From: Paenarthrobacter nicotinovorans
Lineage (GTDB): Bacteria > Actinomycetota > Actinomycetes > Actinomycetales > Micrococcaceae
Direction: 5' to 3'
DNA: 64,000 nt
Assembly (NCBI RefSeq): GCF_007670255.1
Contig: NZ_SZVS01000003.1
Span: 124,001-188,000, forward strand
Below the pieces are notes generated by a model. It had not been told where the DNA came from. It made no database searches and saw nothing but the letters and a program-made list of their open reading frames with translations. This document shows positions 36,966-44,658 of the stretch, piece by piece (within the stretch, counting starts at the first letter, position 1; each line of letters starts with the position of its first letter). The position numbers and the translations under genes were made by a program.

Positions 36966-37525
36966 GCAGCGCAGGCGCAGGCCAAACCTCGGGTTTTGCC
37001 CCCACGGCCAGTCCCGGCAACGCAGTCCGGACGGGGCGCCGGCTCCGGGACCCAAGCCGGCTCCGGGCCCCACGCCGATTCCGGGGCCCAAGCAGGCCCG
37101 GCGACGACGGACAAATCACCGTGCTCATTCTTGGATACGTGCTGTTGGCCCTCCTTCTGGCCACCGTGGTGATGGCGGCGTCCGCAATGTATCTGGAGCA
37201 CAAGAAGCTCCTGTCGCTGGCCGACGGTGCCGCGCTCGCGGCAGCAGACTCGTACCTGGTGGAGGACCTTCAAGGCGGGAACGTGCCTGCCGTATCACTG
37301 GCCGATGACCGGGTATTGGCCACGGCGGAGTCTTATCTGGACAAGAGCAAAGCTTTTGCCGCGCATGACCATTTGGTGGTAGCGCAGGGAACCGGGAGCG
37401 AACCCGGGGGCACCGCCGTTGTGGTCCTCAGGGCTGTGGCACATCCGCCGGTGGTCAGCTTCCTGGTTCCCGATGGGATTGTCATTGAGGCGAAGGCAAC
37501 TGCGCGCTCAAGGCTGAGGCAGTAA
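36962..37525 (+). CDS. TadG-like protein with basic, Pro/Arg-rich leader
   Basis: A GTG at 36962 overlaps the previous stop (GTGA) and gives 187 residues. The first 48 residues are a low-complexity leader of Arg, Pro, Gly and Ser made by imperfect DNA repeats around 37030-37100. The Tad N-terminal motif DDGQITVLILGYVLLALLL follows, then a helix and LSLADGAALAAADS, as in TadG/Rv3654c-type proteins. The protein closes the Tad operon. No terminator is obvious before prfB, 84 bp on. Confidence 0.8.
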   Translation: MSSAGAGQTSGFAPTASPGNAVRTGRRLRDPSRLRAPRRFRGPSRPGDDGQITVLILGYVLLALLLATVVMAASAMYLEHKKLLSLADGAALAAADSYLVEDLQGGNVPAVSLADDRVLATAESYLDKSKAFAAHDHLVVAQGTGSEPGGTAVVVLRAVAHPPVVSFLVPDGIVIEAKATARSRLRQ

Positions 37526-37609
37526 TCAGCGGCTGAACGCAGTAATGATGGGTTGGTCGCGTGGGCAACCGCCAGAGCAGCCCGGCCGATAGCGTACGCT
37601 GGGATAACC

Positions 37610-38731
37610 ATGGCTGAAATAGATTTTCCCGCAGAAATCCGCGCCCTTCGAGCAACGTACAGCTCCATCGAGAACGTCACCGACGTTGATGCCCTCAAAG
37701 CTGAAATCGCCGAACTGAGCGAGCAAGCCGGAGCCCCGGATCTCTGGGACGACCCCGCTTCAGCGCAGGTAGTCACCTCCCGCCTGTCCCACCGGCAGTC
37801 GGAAGTCGAACGCCTGGAAAAGCTTGAGGCCAGGATCGACGATCTCGAAGTCTTGGTCGAACTGGGCCAGGACGAGGGCGATGAAGCATCCCTGGCTGAA
37901 GCTGCCAAGGAGCTGGAATCCATCCGCAAGGCCCTGGCTGAACTTGAAGTTGTTACCTTGCTCTCGGGGGAGTACGACGAGCGTGAGGCCGTCGTGACCA
38001 TCCGGGCCGGAGCAGGCGGCGTGGACGCAGCCGACTTCGCTGAAATGCTGATGCGGATGTATCTGCGATGGGCCGAACGCCACGGCTACCCCACCACGGT
38101 GATGGACACCTCCTACGCTGAAGAAGCAGGCCTGAAATCGGCCACCTTCGAGGTCAAGGCACCGTACGCCTTCGGCACCCTCAGCGTGGAGGCCGGCACC
38201 CATCGCTTGGTACGCATCAGTCCCTTCGACAACCAGGGCCGGCGGCAGACCTCCTTTGCGGCAGTCGAGGTCATCCCGCTGATCGAGCAGACCGATTCCA
38301 TCGATATCCCCGACAACGAGATCCGTGTCGACGTTTTCCGCTCGTCCGGTCCGGGCGGGCAGTCGGTCAACACCACTGACTCCGCAGTACGATTGACGCA
38401 CATTCCCACGGGGATTGTGGTCTCCATGCAGAACGAAAAGTCGCAGCTCCAAAACCGCGCGGCGGCCATGCGGGTGCTGCAGTCCCGGTTGCTGTTGCTT
38501 AAGAAGGAACAGCAGGACGCCGAGAAAAAAGCCCTGGCCGGAGACGTCAAGGCATCGTGGGGCGACCAGATGCGTTCCTACGTCCTGAACCCCTACCAGA
38601 TGGTCAAGGACCTGCGGACCGAACACGAAGTGGGCAACACGTCAGCTGTGCTCGACGGCGACATCGATGACTTCATCGATGCCGGTATCCGCTGGCGGAC
38701 AGGTAACCGCAACGCCGCAGCCAGCTCCTAA
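37610..38731 (+). CDS. prfB: Peptide chain release factor 2
   Basis: The ATG at 37610 ([10 protein letters not shown]) gives 373 residues; an upstream GTG at 37553 has no support. RF2 reads UGA and UAA stop codons. The tripeptide SPF that recognises the stop lies in [10 protein letters not shown] and the catalytic GGQ in [15 protein letters not shown] near residue 250. The reading frame is continuous, so the programmed +1 frameshift that controls prfB in many other bacteria is absent, as usual in actinobacteria. It starts the conserved block prfB-ftsE-ftsX-smpB. No Shine-Dalgarno sequence is visible; TACGCT lies 9 nt before the ATG. Confidence 0.97.
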   Translation: MAEIDFPAEIRALRATYSSIENVTDVDALKAEIAELSEQAGAPDLWDDPASAQVVTSRLSHRQSEVERLEKLEARIDDLEVLVELGQDEGDEASLAEAAKELESIRKALAELEVVTLLSGEYDEREAVVTIRAGAGGVDAADFAEMLMRMYLRWAERHGYPTTVMDTSYAEEAGLKSATFEVKAPYAFGTLSVEAGTHRLVRISPFDNQGRRQTSFAAVEVIPLIEQTDSIDIPDNEIRVDVFRSSGPGGQSVNTTDSAVRLTHIPTGIVVSMQNEKSQLQNRAAAMRVLQSRLLLLKKEQQDAEKKALAGDVKASWGDQMRSYVLNPYQMVKDLRTEHEVGNTSAVLDGDIDDFIDAGIRWRTGNRNAAASS

Positions 38732-38816
38732 GCAGGCAGCTGCCAGCGGCCTTCCAGGCTCCTCGTTTATTCGGCGACACGCCCCCTAAAGCCGCAGGAT
38801 GCGGGCACGCCCGTGC

Positions 38817-38822
38817 GTATAG
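38817..38822 (+). promoter_or_regulatory. -10 box of the ftsEX operon
   Basis: TATAGT matches the consensus -10 in five of six bases. It lies 97 bp upstream of ftsE in the 187-bp gap after prfB. The -35 region is poor. No other signal stands out in this gap. Confidence 0.5.
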
Positions 38823-38918
38823 TCGAATGGCCGGTGCTCTCACTTCCCCCATCGAAAGCCCGCGCACCGGCTGTTGGACTGGGCGACTAATGTCATGTCC
38901 GGCGGGGTACTAAGGGCC

Positions 38919-39683
38919 ATGATCAGATTTGAGAATGTCACCAAGGTCTACGAGCAGAATGCCCGACCGGCGCTCGATTCTGTCAGCCTTGAGATCAACC
39001 GCGGCGAATTCACGTTCCTTGTGGGCGCCTCGGGCTCAGGCAAATCCACTTTCCTCCGGTTGATCCTCAAGGAAGACAAAGCCTCAGCTGGGTCCGTCTA
39101 CGTCGCGGGCCAGAATGTTGCCAACATTTCGAGTTGGCGTGTTCCCAAGCTGCGTCGCGGCATCGGTGTCGTGTTCCAGGATTTCCGCCTGCTGCCGCAA
39201 AAGAATGTTTTCGCCAACGTTGCCTTCGCCATGCAGGTCATCGGCAAGAGCCGTTCCATCATCCGCGAAACCGTCCCCGAGGTATTGAAGACTGTTGGCC
39301 TTGAAGGCAAGGAACGGCGCATGCCGCACGAACTCTCAGGCGGTGAGCAGCAGCGTGTGGCGATCGCGCGCGCCGTCGTAAACCGTCCCGGGATCCTGCT
39401 TGCTGATGAACCCACCGGAAACCTCGACCCCATTACCTCGATGGGAATCATGGGCGTCCTGGACAAGATCAACCAAAACGGCACCACCGTGGTCATGGCT
39501 ACCCACGACGACGACATCGTGAACGAAATGCGCCGCCGCGTGGTGGAACTGAAGAATGGAAAAGTCATTCGCGATGAGGCCAAGGCCCTGTACACGTCCA
39601 TGATTCCGGTAGTAGGCGAGTCGCGCAGGCTCAAGGATGCCAGTGGCGAGGAACTCGACCGCGCTCAGGGGGCACAGCTGTGA
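38919..39683 (+). CDS. ftsE: Cell division ATP-binding protein FtsE
   Basis: The ATG at 38919, behind AAGGG, gives 254 residues and the family start [11 protein letters not shown]; an open frame 45 bases upstream lacks support. Walker A is GASGSGKST near residue 36, the signature LSGGEQQR near 142, Walker [10 protein letters not shown] near 162 and the switch ATHD near 196. About 25 residues extend beyond the usual E. coli length. FtsE and FtsX form an ABC-type complex at the septum that controls peptidoglycan hydrolases. The stop overlaps the ftsX start. Confidence 0.97.
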   Translation: MIRFENVTKVYEQNARPALDSVSLEINRGEFTFLVGASGSGKSTFLRLILKEDKASAGSVYVAGQNVANISSWRVPKLRRGIGVVFQDFRLLPQKNVFANVAFAMQVIGKSRSIIRETVPEVLKTVGLEGKERRMPHELSGGEQQRVAIARAVVNRPGILLADEPTGNLDPITSMGIMGVLDKINQNGTTVVMATHDDDIVNEMRRRVVELKNGKVIRDEAKALYTSMIPVVGESRRLKDASGEELDRAQGAQL

Positions 39684-40594
39684 GGCTCCTTTTCATTCTG
39701 GGGGAAATCGGCAGCGGGCTGCGCCGGAACCTGTCCATGGTGATTTCCGTGGTCCTGGTGACCTTTGTGTCCCTGACCTTCGTTGGTGCAGCGGGCATGC
39801 TGCAAATGCAGATCAACCAGATGAAGGGCTACTGGTACGACAAAGTCCAGGTAGCCGTGTTCCTCTGCAATGACGGCTCGACGGCGGTCGGTTGCGCCTC
39901 GGGGCCGGCGACGAAGGAGCAGCAGGACAACGTCCGGGCCATGCTGGAGTCACCTGCCGTGAAGCAGTACATCAATGATTTCCAGTTCGAGTCACAGGCC
40001 GAGGCCTACAAGCACTTCAAGGAGCAGTTCTCCAATTCTCCAATCGTTGATTCGGTGTCCGAGGACCAGTTGCCGGCCTCGTTCCGCATCAACATGAAGA
40101 ACCCCGAGAAGTACCAGATCATCAGTGAAACATTCTCCTCCCAGCCCGGAGTGGAGACGGTCAGCGACCAGAGACAGGTCCTGGAGCGTATCTTCTCCTG
40201 GATGAACGGAGCCTCGGTGGCTGCGGTAGGTGTCGCCGCGGTGATGATTTTCTGTGCGGTGCTCCTTATCACCACCACCATCCGGCTGTCGGCCTTCAGC
40301 AGGCGGCGGGAAACCGGAATCATGCGGCTCGTGGGAGCTTCGAAAACCGTGATCCAGCTGCCGTTCATCCTCGAAGGTGTCATTGCCGCCGTCGTGGGTG
40401 CGGTTTTGGCCTCTGTGACTTTGTGGCTGATGGCCCACTTCTGGCTCAACGGCGACCTCTCCAAGCAATTCCTGAACACCCCGTTCATCTCCTCCACCCA
40501 GGTCCTGGTGATTGCACCCGTGCTGATCGCACTGGGTGCCGGGCTGGCGGGGATCTCGTCGCTGTTGACACTCCGGAAATACCTGAAGGTATAG
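39680..40594 (+). CDS. ftsX: Cell division protein FtsX
   Basis: A GTG overlapping the ftsE stop (GTGA) begins this 304-residue protein. The first helix is near residues 20-42. A large extracellular domain of about 130 residues follows, with one Cys pair ([14 protein letters not shown]). Three more helices close the protein, with the FtsX motif [22 protein letters not shown] near residue 208. The extracellular domain is where FtsX binds its hydrolase partner, probably the M23 protein encoded 52 bp downstream. Confidence 0.96.
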   Translation: MRLLFILGEIGSGLRRNLSMVISVVLVTFVSLTFVGAAGMLQMQINQMKGYWYDKVQVAVFLCNDGSTAVGCASGPATKEQQDNVRAMLESPAVKQYINDFQFESQAEAYKHFKEQFSNSPIVDSVSEDQLPASFRINMKNPEKYQIISETFSSQPGVETVSDQRQVLERIFSWMNGASVAAVGVAAVMIFCAVLLITTTIRLSAFSRRRETGIMRLVGASKTVIQLPFILEGVIAAVVGAVLASVTLWLMAHFWLNGDLSKQFLNTPFISSTQVLVIAPVLIALGAGLAGISSLLTLRKYLKV

Positions 40595-40646
40595 CCATGC
40601 CGCTGTTCGCCGGACTTTCCACTGCTGCAATCGAAAAGGACTCCTG

Positions 40647-42062
40647 ATGACCACGTTGGACCCCATTTCCCTGCGGAGGCGCTTTGCCTCGGGCCAGGCA
40701 CGGATGCTGGGTGCCGTCCTCGCCGTCGGGCTTGCCGTCAGTCTGCTGTCCGGAACGCCGACAGCCCATGCCGACAACCTGGATGACCAGCAAGCCGCAC
40801 TGGAAGCGGAGGCAGCACGGGTGCAGGCGTCCTTGGAGTTTGTCGACGCGAACATCGCCAAAGCCGCAGGCGACCTCGTGATCTACCAGGGCCGCCTACC
40901 GGGCGCCCAGCAGGCTCTGCTCGAGGCACAGGGCCGCGTTGCAAGTGCGGTCAAGGAAGTCGAAGCCCTGGCCGCCCGCGTCGAGCTGGCCCAGCAGAAC
41001 AAGGCCAAAATCACGGAGCAGCTGGAAAACGACAAGCAAAAGATCAGCGATACCAAGAAACTGATCGGACAGATCGCTTCCCAGGCCTATAAGTCCGGTG
41101 GCGTCCCCACCAACGTCGCCCTGTTGTTCGGCTCCAGCGAGTCCGGAAATCTGACCGAATCCATGGATTTGGCAGATCAGGCCATGCGCAGCCAAAACGC
41201 GGCCATGACCAAGCTGACCCAGCAAAATGCCACCAACGTGAACTCGCAAGCGAGACTCGTGGCAGTCGAGGAAGAAATCCAGGACCTGAAGGCCAAGGCT
41301 GACGCCGCGCTTGAACGGGAAAAATCGGCGAGGGACGAGGCCGCCAGTAAAAAGGCCGAAGTCGACAAGCTGATCGAGGACACGACGCGCCTGAATGGAC
41401 AGCTGCAGGCAGCAAAGCCCGGGATTGAAGCAAACCTCGCGCGTGTAAAGGCAGAGCAGGACTCTGTTGCTGCGGAGATTGTGGAGCGTGACCGGAAGCT
41501 GCGCGAAGCATGGGAAGCAGAACAGCGACGCCTCGCGGCGGAAGCAGAAGCAGCGGCCGCCGCAGCAGCCGCTGCCGCCGGCCGGCCCGCCCCTCCCGAA
41601 ACGCCGTACGTCCCGCCTGCTGCCGGGTCGCCGTCGGCCTTTGGCCTGCGTCATCCTTTCGCCAGTTACGTTCCCATCACCTCCGGCTTCGGATGGCGTG
41701 CGACGCCGCCAGGAACCATCGATTTCTACGGCACCGGCGGTTACATGCACACAGGCATCGACTTCGGCGCCGCCTGTGGAACGCCTGTCTACGCCGCGGC
41801 GGCGGGCGAGGTCTTCAATTCAGGATGGAACTCGGCCGATGGAGGTGGGTGGCGCGTTAAGCTGTCCCACGGCGTCGTGCAGGGAAACTCGCTGACCACC
41901 ATCTACTACCACAACAGCAGCATCGTGGTGGCGAACGGACAGAGGGTTGCGCAGGGCCAGCTCATTGCCTATTCCGGGAGCACCGGTAACTCCACAGGTT
42001 GCCACGCGCACTTCGAGACGTGGCTCAATGGCACAGCGGTGGATCCCATGACCCTCCTCTAG
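40647..42062 (+). CDS. Secreted coiled-coil M23 peptidase, likely FtsEX partner
   Basis: The ATG at 40647 after AAAGGA gives 471 residues. A signal peptide ends at THAHADN-like residues 40-45 (TAHADN). Residues 46-300 form a long coiled coil rich in Ala, Glu, Lys and Gln, as in EnvC, PcsB and RipC. An Ala run and a Pro-rich hinge precede the LytM/M23 domain at about 330-471. Its zinc ligands are visible in GYMHTGIDFGA (H and D) and GCHAHFETW (HxH). All ligands are intact, so unlike EnvC the domain should cut peptidoglycan crosslinks itself. Position directly after ftsEX supports activation by that complex through the coiled coil. Confidence 0.92.
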   Translation: MTTLDPISLRRRFASGQARMLGAVLAVGLAVSLLSGTPTAHADNLDDQQAALEAEAARVQASLEFVDANIAKAAGDLVIYQGRLPGAQQALLEAQGRVASAVKEVEALAARVELAQQNKAKITEQLENDKQKISDTKKLIGQIASQAYKSGGVPTNVALLFGSSESGNLTESMDLADQAMRSQNAAMTKLTQQNATNVNSQARLVAVEEEIQDLKAKADAALEREKSARDEAASKKAEVDKLIEDTTRLNGQLQAAKPGIEANLARVKAEQDSVAAEIVERDRKLREAWEAEQRRLAAEAEAAAAAAAAAAGRPAPPETPYVPPAAGSPSAFGLRHPFASYVPITSGFGWRATPPGTIDFYGTGGYMHTGIDFGAACGTPVYAAAAGEVFNSGWNSADGGGWRVKLSHGVVQGNSLTTIYYHNSSIVVANGQRVAQGQLIAYSGSTGNSTGCHAHFETWLNGTAVDPMTLL

Positions 42063-42127
42063 GGTCCGAAAATGCGCCTCCGCTGGCGTACACTGGTTCA
42101 AATCCGCATCTACTAAGGAGTTCTACC

Positions 42128-42598
42128 GTGCCCAAGGAAAGTGGCCGTAAGGTAGTGGCCACCAATCGGAAGGCCCGGCATAACTACCATGTCCTCGATA
42201 CCTACGAGGCCGGCATCGCGTTGATGGGTACGGAGGTGAAATCCCTCCGTGAAGGCCATGCCTCCATGGTCGATGGCTTCTGCACCTTCTACAACGACGA
42301 GCTGTGGATGGAAGGCATCCACATTCCCGAATACAACCAGGGGAGCTGGACCAACCACGCCGCCCGCCGTCGTCGCAAGCTCCTGCTGCACCGCGAGGAA
42401 CTGAACAAGATCTCGCACAAGATCCGTGAGTCGGGCTTTACTGTCGTGCCCCTCCAGCTGTACTTCCTGGACGGACGGGCCAAGGTGGAAATCGCCATCG
42501 CCCGAGGTAAGAAGGACTACGACAAGCGGCAGACGCTGCGCGAGCAGCAGGACAAGCGCGAATCCCTTCGCGAGCTGCGTGAGCGCAACCGGCGCTAG
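42128..42598 (+). CDS. smpB: SsrA-binding protein SmpB
   Basis: The GTG at 42128 lies behind AAGGAG and gives 156 residues with the usual start MPKESGRKVVATNRKARHNY. Family blocks include ALMGTEVKSLREG near residue 32 and the C-terminal KKDYDKRQTLREQQDKR tail that enters the ribosomal A site. SmpB delivers tmRNA to stalled ribosomes. The tmRNA gene follows 103 bp downstream. A TACACT -10-like box at 42089-42094 may give the gene its own promoter. Confidence 0.97.
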   Translation: MPKESGRKVVATNRKARHNYHVLDTYEAGIALMGTEVKSLREGHASMVDGFCTFYNDELWMEGIHIPEYNQGSWTNHAARRRRKLLLHREELNKISHKIRESGFTVVPLQLYFLDGRAKVEIAIARGKKDYDKRQTLREQQDKRESLRELRERNRR

Positions 42599-42620
42599 AA
42601 CACGCACGGCGCCAGTGGGA

Positions 42621-42648
42621 ATGACAAGCCGGCTGAATGCGTTATGAT
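42621..42648 (+). promoter_or_regulatory. Promoter of ssrA
   Basis: ATGACA (42621-42626) and TATGAT (42643-42648) are each one mismatch from the consensus hexamers, with 16 bp between. Transcription would begin about 47 nt before the mature tmRNA 5' end, leaving a leader to be removed by RNase P. Confidence 0.65.
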
Positions 42649-42701
42649 TGGTAGTCCGACAGGGACCTACATGGTTCTTGCCGGGTTTGGTAACAAAATA
42701 C

Positions 42702-43070
42702 GGGGATGATCGGTTTCGACGATGTTAGTCGCGACAGGTGAAGCGGGCCGAGGATGCAGAATTATCTCGTAAACGCTGTCTGCAAACCAATAAGTGCCGA
42801 ATCTAAGCGCACTGACTTCGCTCTCGCTGCCTAAGCAGTAAGACAGTCCGTCAGCCCGGGGTTGCTATCGCCCCGGTTCCTGGCGTCATTTAGATAGCCA
42901 CTGCTGTTTGCCTTCGTCATTGAGGTAAACGGGACTTTTAGATGACTGGGCCCGGATCAGCCACCTGTTCGCAGGATGGCTGGGGCCGAGAAAATCCGAC
43001 GCGAACTGCGCCCGGAGAAGCCCTGACAACACGACATCGGACGGGGGTTCAATTCCCCCCATCTCCACCC
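42702..43070 (+). ncRNA. ssrA: Transfer-messenger RNA (tmRNA)
   Basis: The 5' end GGGGATGATCGGTTTCGAC and the 3' T-arm GGGGGTTCAATTCCCCCCAT followed by CTCCACC form the tRNA-like half; GGGGATG pairs with CATCTCC. The terminal CCA is not fully encoded (CCC), so the last A must be added after transcription. The tag reading frame begins with GCC at 42796 and encodes AESKRTDFALAA before TAA at 42832-42834, ending in the degradation signal LAA typical of actinobacteria. It is a one-piece tmRNA. It rescues stalled ribosomes together with SmpB. Confidence 0.97.
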
Positions 43071-43074
43071 TTGG

Positions 43075-43109
43075 CAAAGCCCCTGGATCCTCGCGGTCCA
43101 GGGGCTTTG
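43075..43109 (+). terminator. Terminator of ssrA
   Basis: A perfect 13-bp stem (43075-43087 with 43097-43109) lies directly after the tmRNA 3' end and leads into TTGTTGTG. The 149 bp from here to the protease gene hold no other feature I can support. Confidence 0.85.
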
Positions 43110-43258
43110 TTGTGCTCCGGGCCAAGTGCCGCGATCCAGGCGTTCACCCACGGCGTAGCACGCACAGGACTACCGGCGCGGTGTCGACCGTTGAAGTGGA
43201 TAGGCGCTTCGCCGGGTGTGACGGCAGGCAGCGCTGGTCAGTCAGCGGGAGGCACAGG

Positions 43259-44239
43259 ATGAGCATCGAGCCGGATTTCGCAATGGAGGAACCGGACGAG
43301 GGGCAGGCCCTCGACGACTACTCGCGGGTGGTGATCAGGGTGGCGGAGTCCGTAACGCCCCATGTTGCCGCCATCGAAATGATGAGTACGGGGCGCCGGG
43401 GCCAGGTCCGCGTCGGCAGCGGCTCCGCAGTGGTCTTCACCGCGGACGGGTACATGCTCACCAACGCCCACGTTGTTGCCGGACTCCAATCCGGCAGGGC
43501 TGTTTTCGCTGACGGCAAGCAGACGGATGTTGAACTTGTGGGGGCGGATCCCTTGTCCGACCTTGCCGTTGTACGTGGCCTCAAGTCCACCCCTCCACCG
43601 GCCCTGCTGGGCGATGCCGACACCCTGCGCGTGGGCCAACTGGTGATTGCAGTCGGGAATCCGTTGGGACTCGCCGGGTCAGTGACCGCCGGCGTAGTGA
43701 GCGGCTTGGGAAGGTCCATTCCCGTCCGGGCCGGCGAGCACAGGAGGGTCATCGAGGACGTCATCCAAACCGACGCGGCCCTCAACCCCGGGAACTCGGG
43801 AGGTGCGTTGGCGGACACCAAGGGCCGGATCGTGGGGATAAACACCGCTGTCGCGGGCTTGGGACTCGGCCTGGCCGTGCCCATCAATGCGACAACCCAA
43901 CGCATCATCGGCTCGCTCTTGCGGGACGGCCGCGTCCGCCGGGCCTATCTGGGACTGGTGAGCACTCCTATCCCGCTCGACGCCAGCGCCGTGGTGAGGA
44001 CAGGCCAAAAGGAAGGCTTGCGGGTGGTGGAGGTCATTGCCAATTCACCTGCCGAGAAGTCCGGGTTGCTGCCGGGCGACCTCGTGCTCCGGGCGCAGGG
44101 CCGGGCAGTGTCCAGCGCGGAAAGCCTCCAGAAGCTGCTCTTTGAGGGAGCCATCGGGCAACCTTTCCCGTTGACAGTGCTCCGGGATGGCAAGACCGTT
44201 CAGCTGACGGCTTTCCCTTCGGAAATGAGTCAGCAGTGA
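43259..44239 (+). CDS. HtrA-like serine protease with PDZ domain, no membrane anchor
   Basis: The ATG at 43259 is seven bases after GGGAGG and gives 326 residues. The trypsin-like domain has its triad in MLTNAHVV (His), ADPLSDLAVV (Asp) and LNPGNSGGAL (Ser). A PDZ domain covers about residues 235-320 (SPAEKSGLLPGDLVLRAQG). HtrA proteases degrade or chaperone misfolded proteins, usually outside the membrane. Here the N-terminus MSIEPDFAMEEPDEGQALDD is acidic with neither signal peptide nor helix, so the protein looks cytoplasmic. An open frame extends upstream but has no start with a ribosome site. It converges with the next gene after 7 bp. Confidence 0.9.
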   Translation: MSIEPDFAMEEPDEGQALDDYSRVVIRVAESVTPHVAAIEMMSTGRRGQVRVGSGSAVVFTADGYMLTNAHVVAGLQSGRAVFADGKQTDVELVGADPLSDLAVVRGLKSTPPPALLGDADTLRVGQLVIAVGNPLGLAGSVTAGVVSGLGRSIPVRAGEHRRVIEDVIQTDAALNPGNSGGALADTKGRIVGINTAVAGLGLGLAVPINATTQRIIGSLLRDGRVRRAYLGLVSTPIPLDASAVVRTGQKEGLRVVEVIANSPAEKSGLLPGDLVLRAQGRAVSSAESLQKLLFEGAIGQPFPLTVLRDGKTVQLTAFPSEMSQQ

Positions 44240-44246
44240 CGGCAGC

Positions 44247-44621
44247 TCAGGCCTTGTCCTCCGGCACGTCCACGACCCCGACAAAGCGGCTGCCCACGCC
44301 GTCGTACTCACTCCGGACTTCACCAAGGAAAAGCTTGGGCAGCTCGTTGTTCCTGTGGGTTCGGCAGTAGACGAAAGAAAAGTCAGGCCACCACTTCTTG
44401 GGGCGGACAGCCTCGGTGTAACCGCACACCGCGCAGCTGAGGTGGACCCAGATGGGCCGCTTTCCGGTTCGGTTGGCGCGTGACTGCACCAGCCAGGCCG
44501 GAGGATTGTCCTGCAGCTGACGAAGATCGGCCTCGGAGAGGCGGGAGGGAATGCCGTGGCGCTGGGCCATTTCCATCGGAATATCAAGGGCCAAGGCGGC
44601 ATCACGTCTGCTGATCACCAT
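44247..44621 (-). CDS. Small protein with Cys-x2-Cys/Cys-x2-His motif, unknown function
   Basis: The gene encodes 124 residues from ATG 44621, or 123 from the GTG one codon later. Near residue 63 it has CAVCGY, followed about 20 residues later by CRTH, a spacing that suits a small zinc-binding fold. The rest is soluble with no signal or helix. I do not recognise the family. A TATCGT box at 44625-44630 lies exactly 6 nt before the GTG, so a leaderless transcript starting on that GTG is likely. It is divergent from the MFS exporter gene with only 37 bp between the starts. Confidence 0.7.
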   Translation of the reverse strand: MVISRRDAALALDIPMEMAQRHGIPSRLSEADLRQLQDNPPAWLVQSRANRTGKRPIWVHLSCAVCGYTEAVRPKKWWPDFSFVYCRTHRNNELPKLFLGEVRSEYDGVGSRFVGVVDVPEDKA

Positions 44622-44624
44622 TCA

Positions 44625-44652
44625 ACGATACGGGACGTGGCGGGCGTAGGCT
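44625..44652. promoter_or_regulatory. Divergent leaderless promoters
   Basis: On the minus strand TATCGT (44625-44630) is 6 nt from the GTG at 44618. On the plus strand TAGGCT (44647-44652) is 6 nt from the ATG at 44659. Both genes lack Shine-Dalgarno sequences, so both mRNAs probably begin at the start codon. The -35 regions are weak. Confidence 0.5.
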
Positions 44653-44658
44653 GTGCTC

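Noticed and set aside
36962..37100. Possible frameshift or pseudogene at the start of the TadG-like gene
   Set aside because: The frame with the Tad motif is open back to a GTG that overlaps the previous stop, so the gene appears intact despite the repetitive leader.
37553..37700. Possible programmed frameshift in prfB
   Set aside because: The frame is continuous from the start to the stop with no in-frame TGA, so no frameshift is needed.
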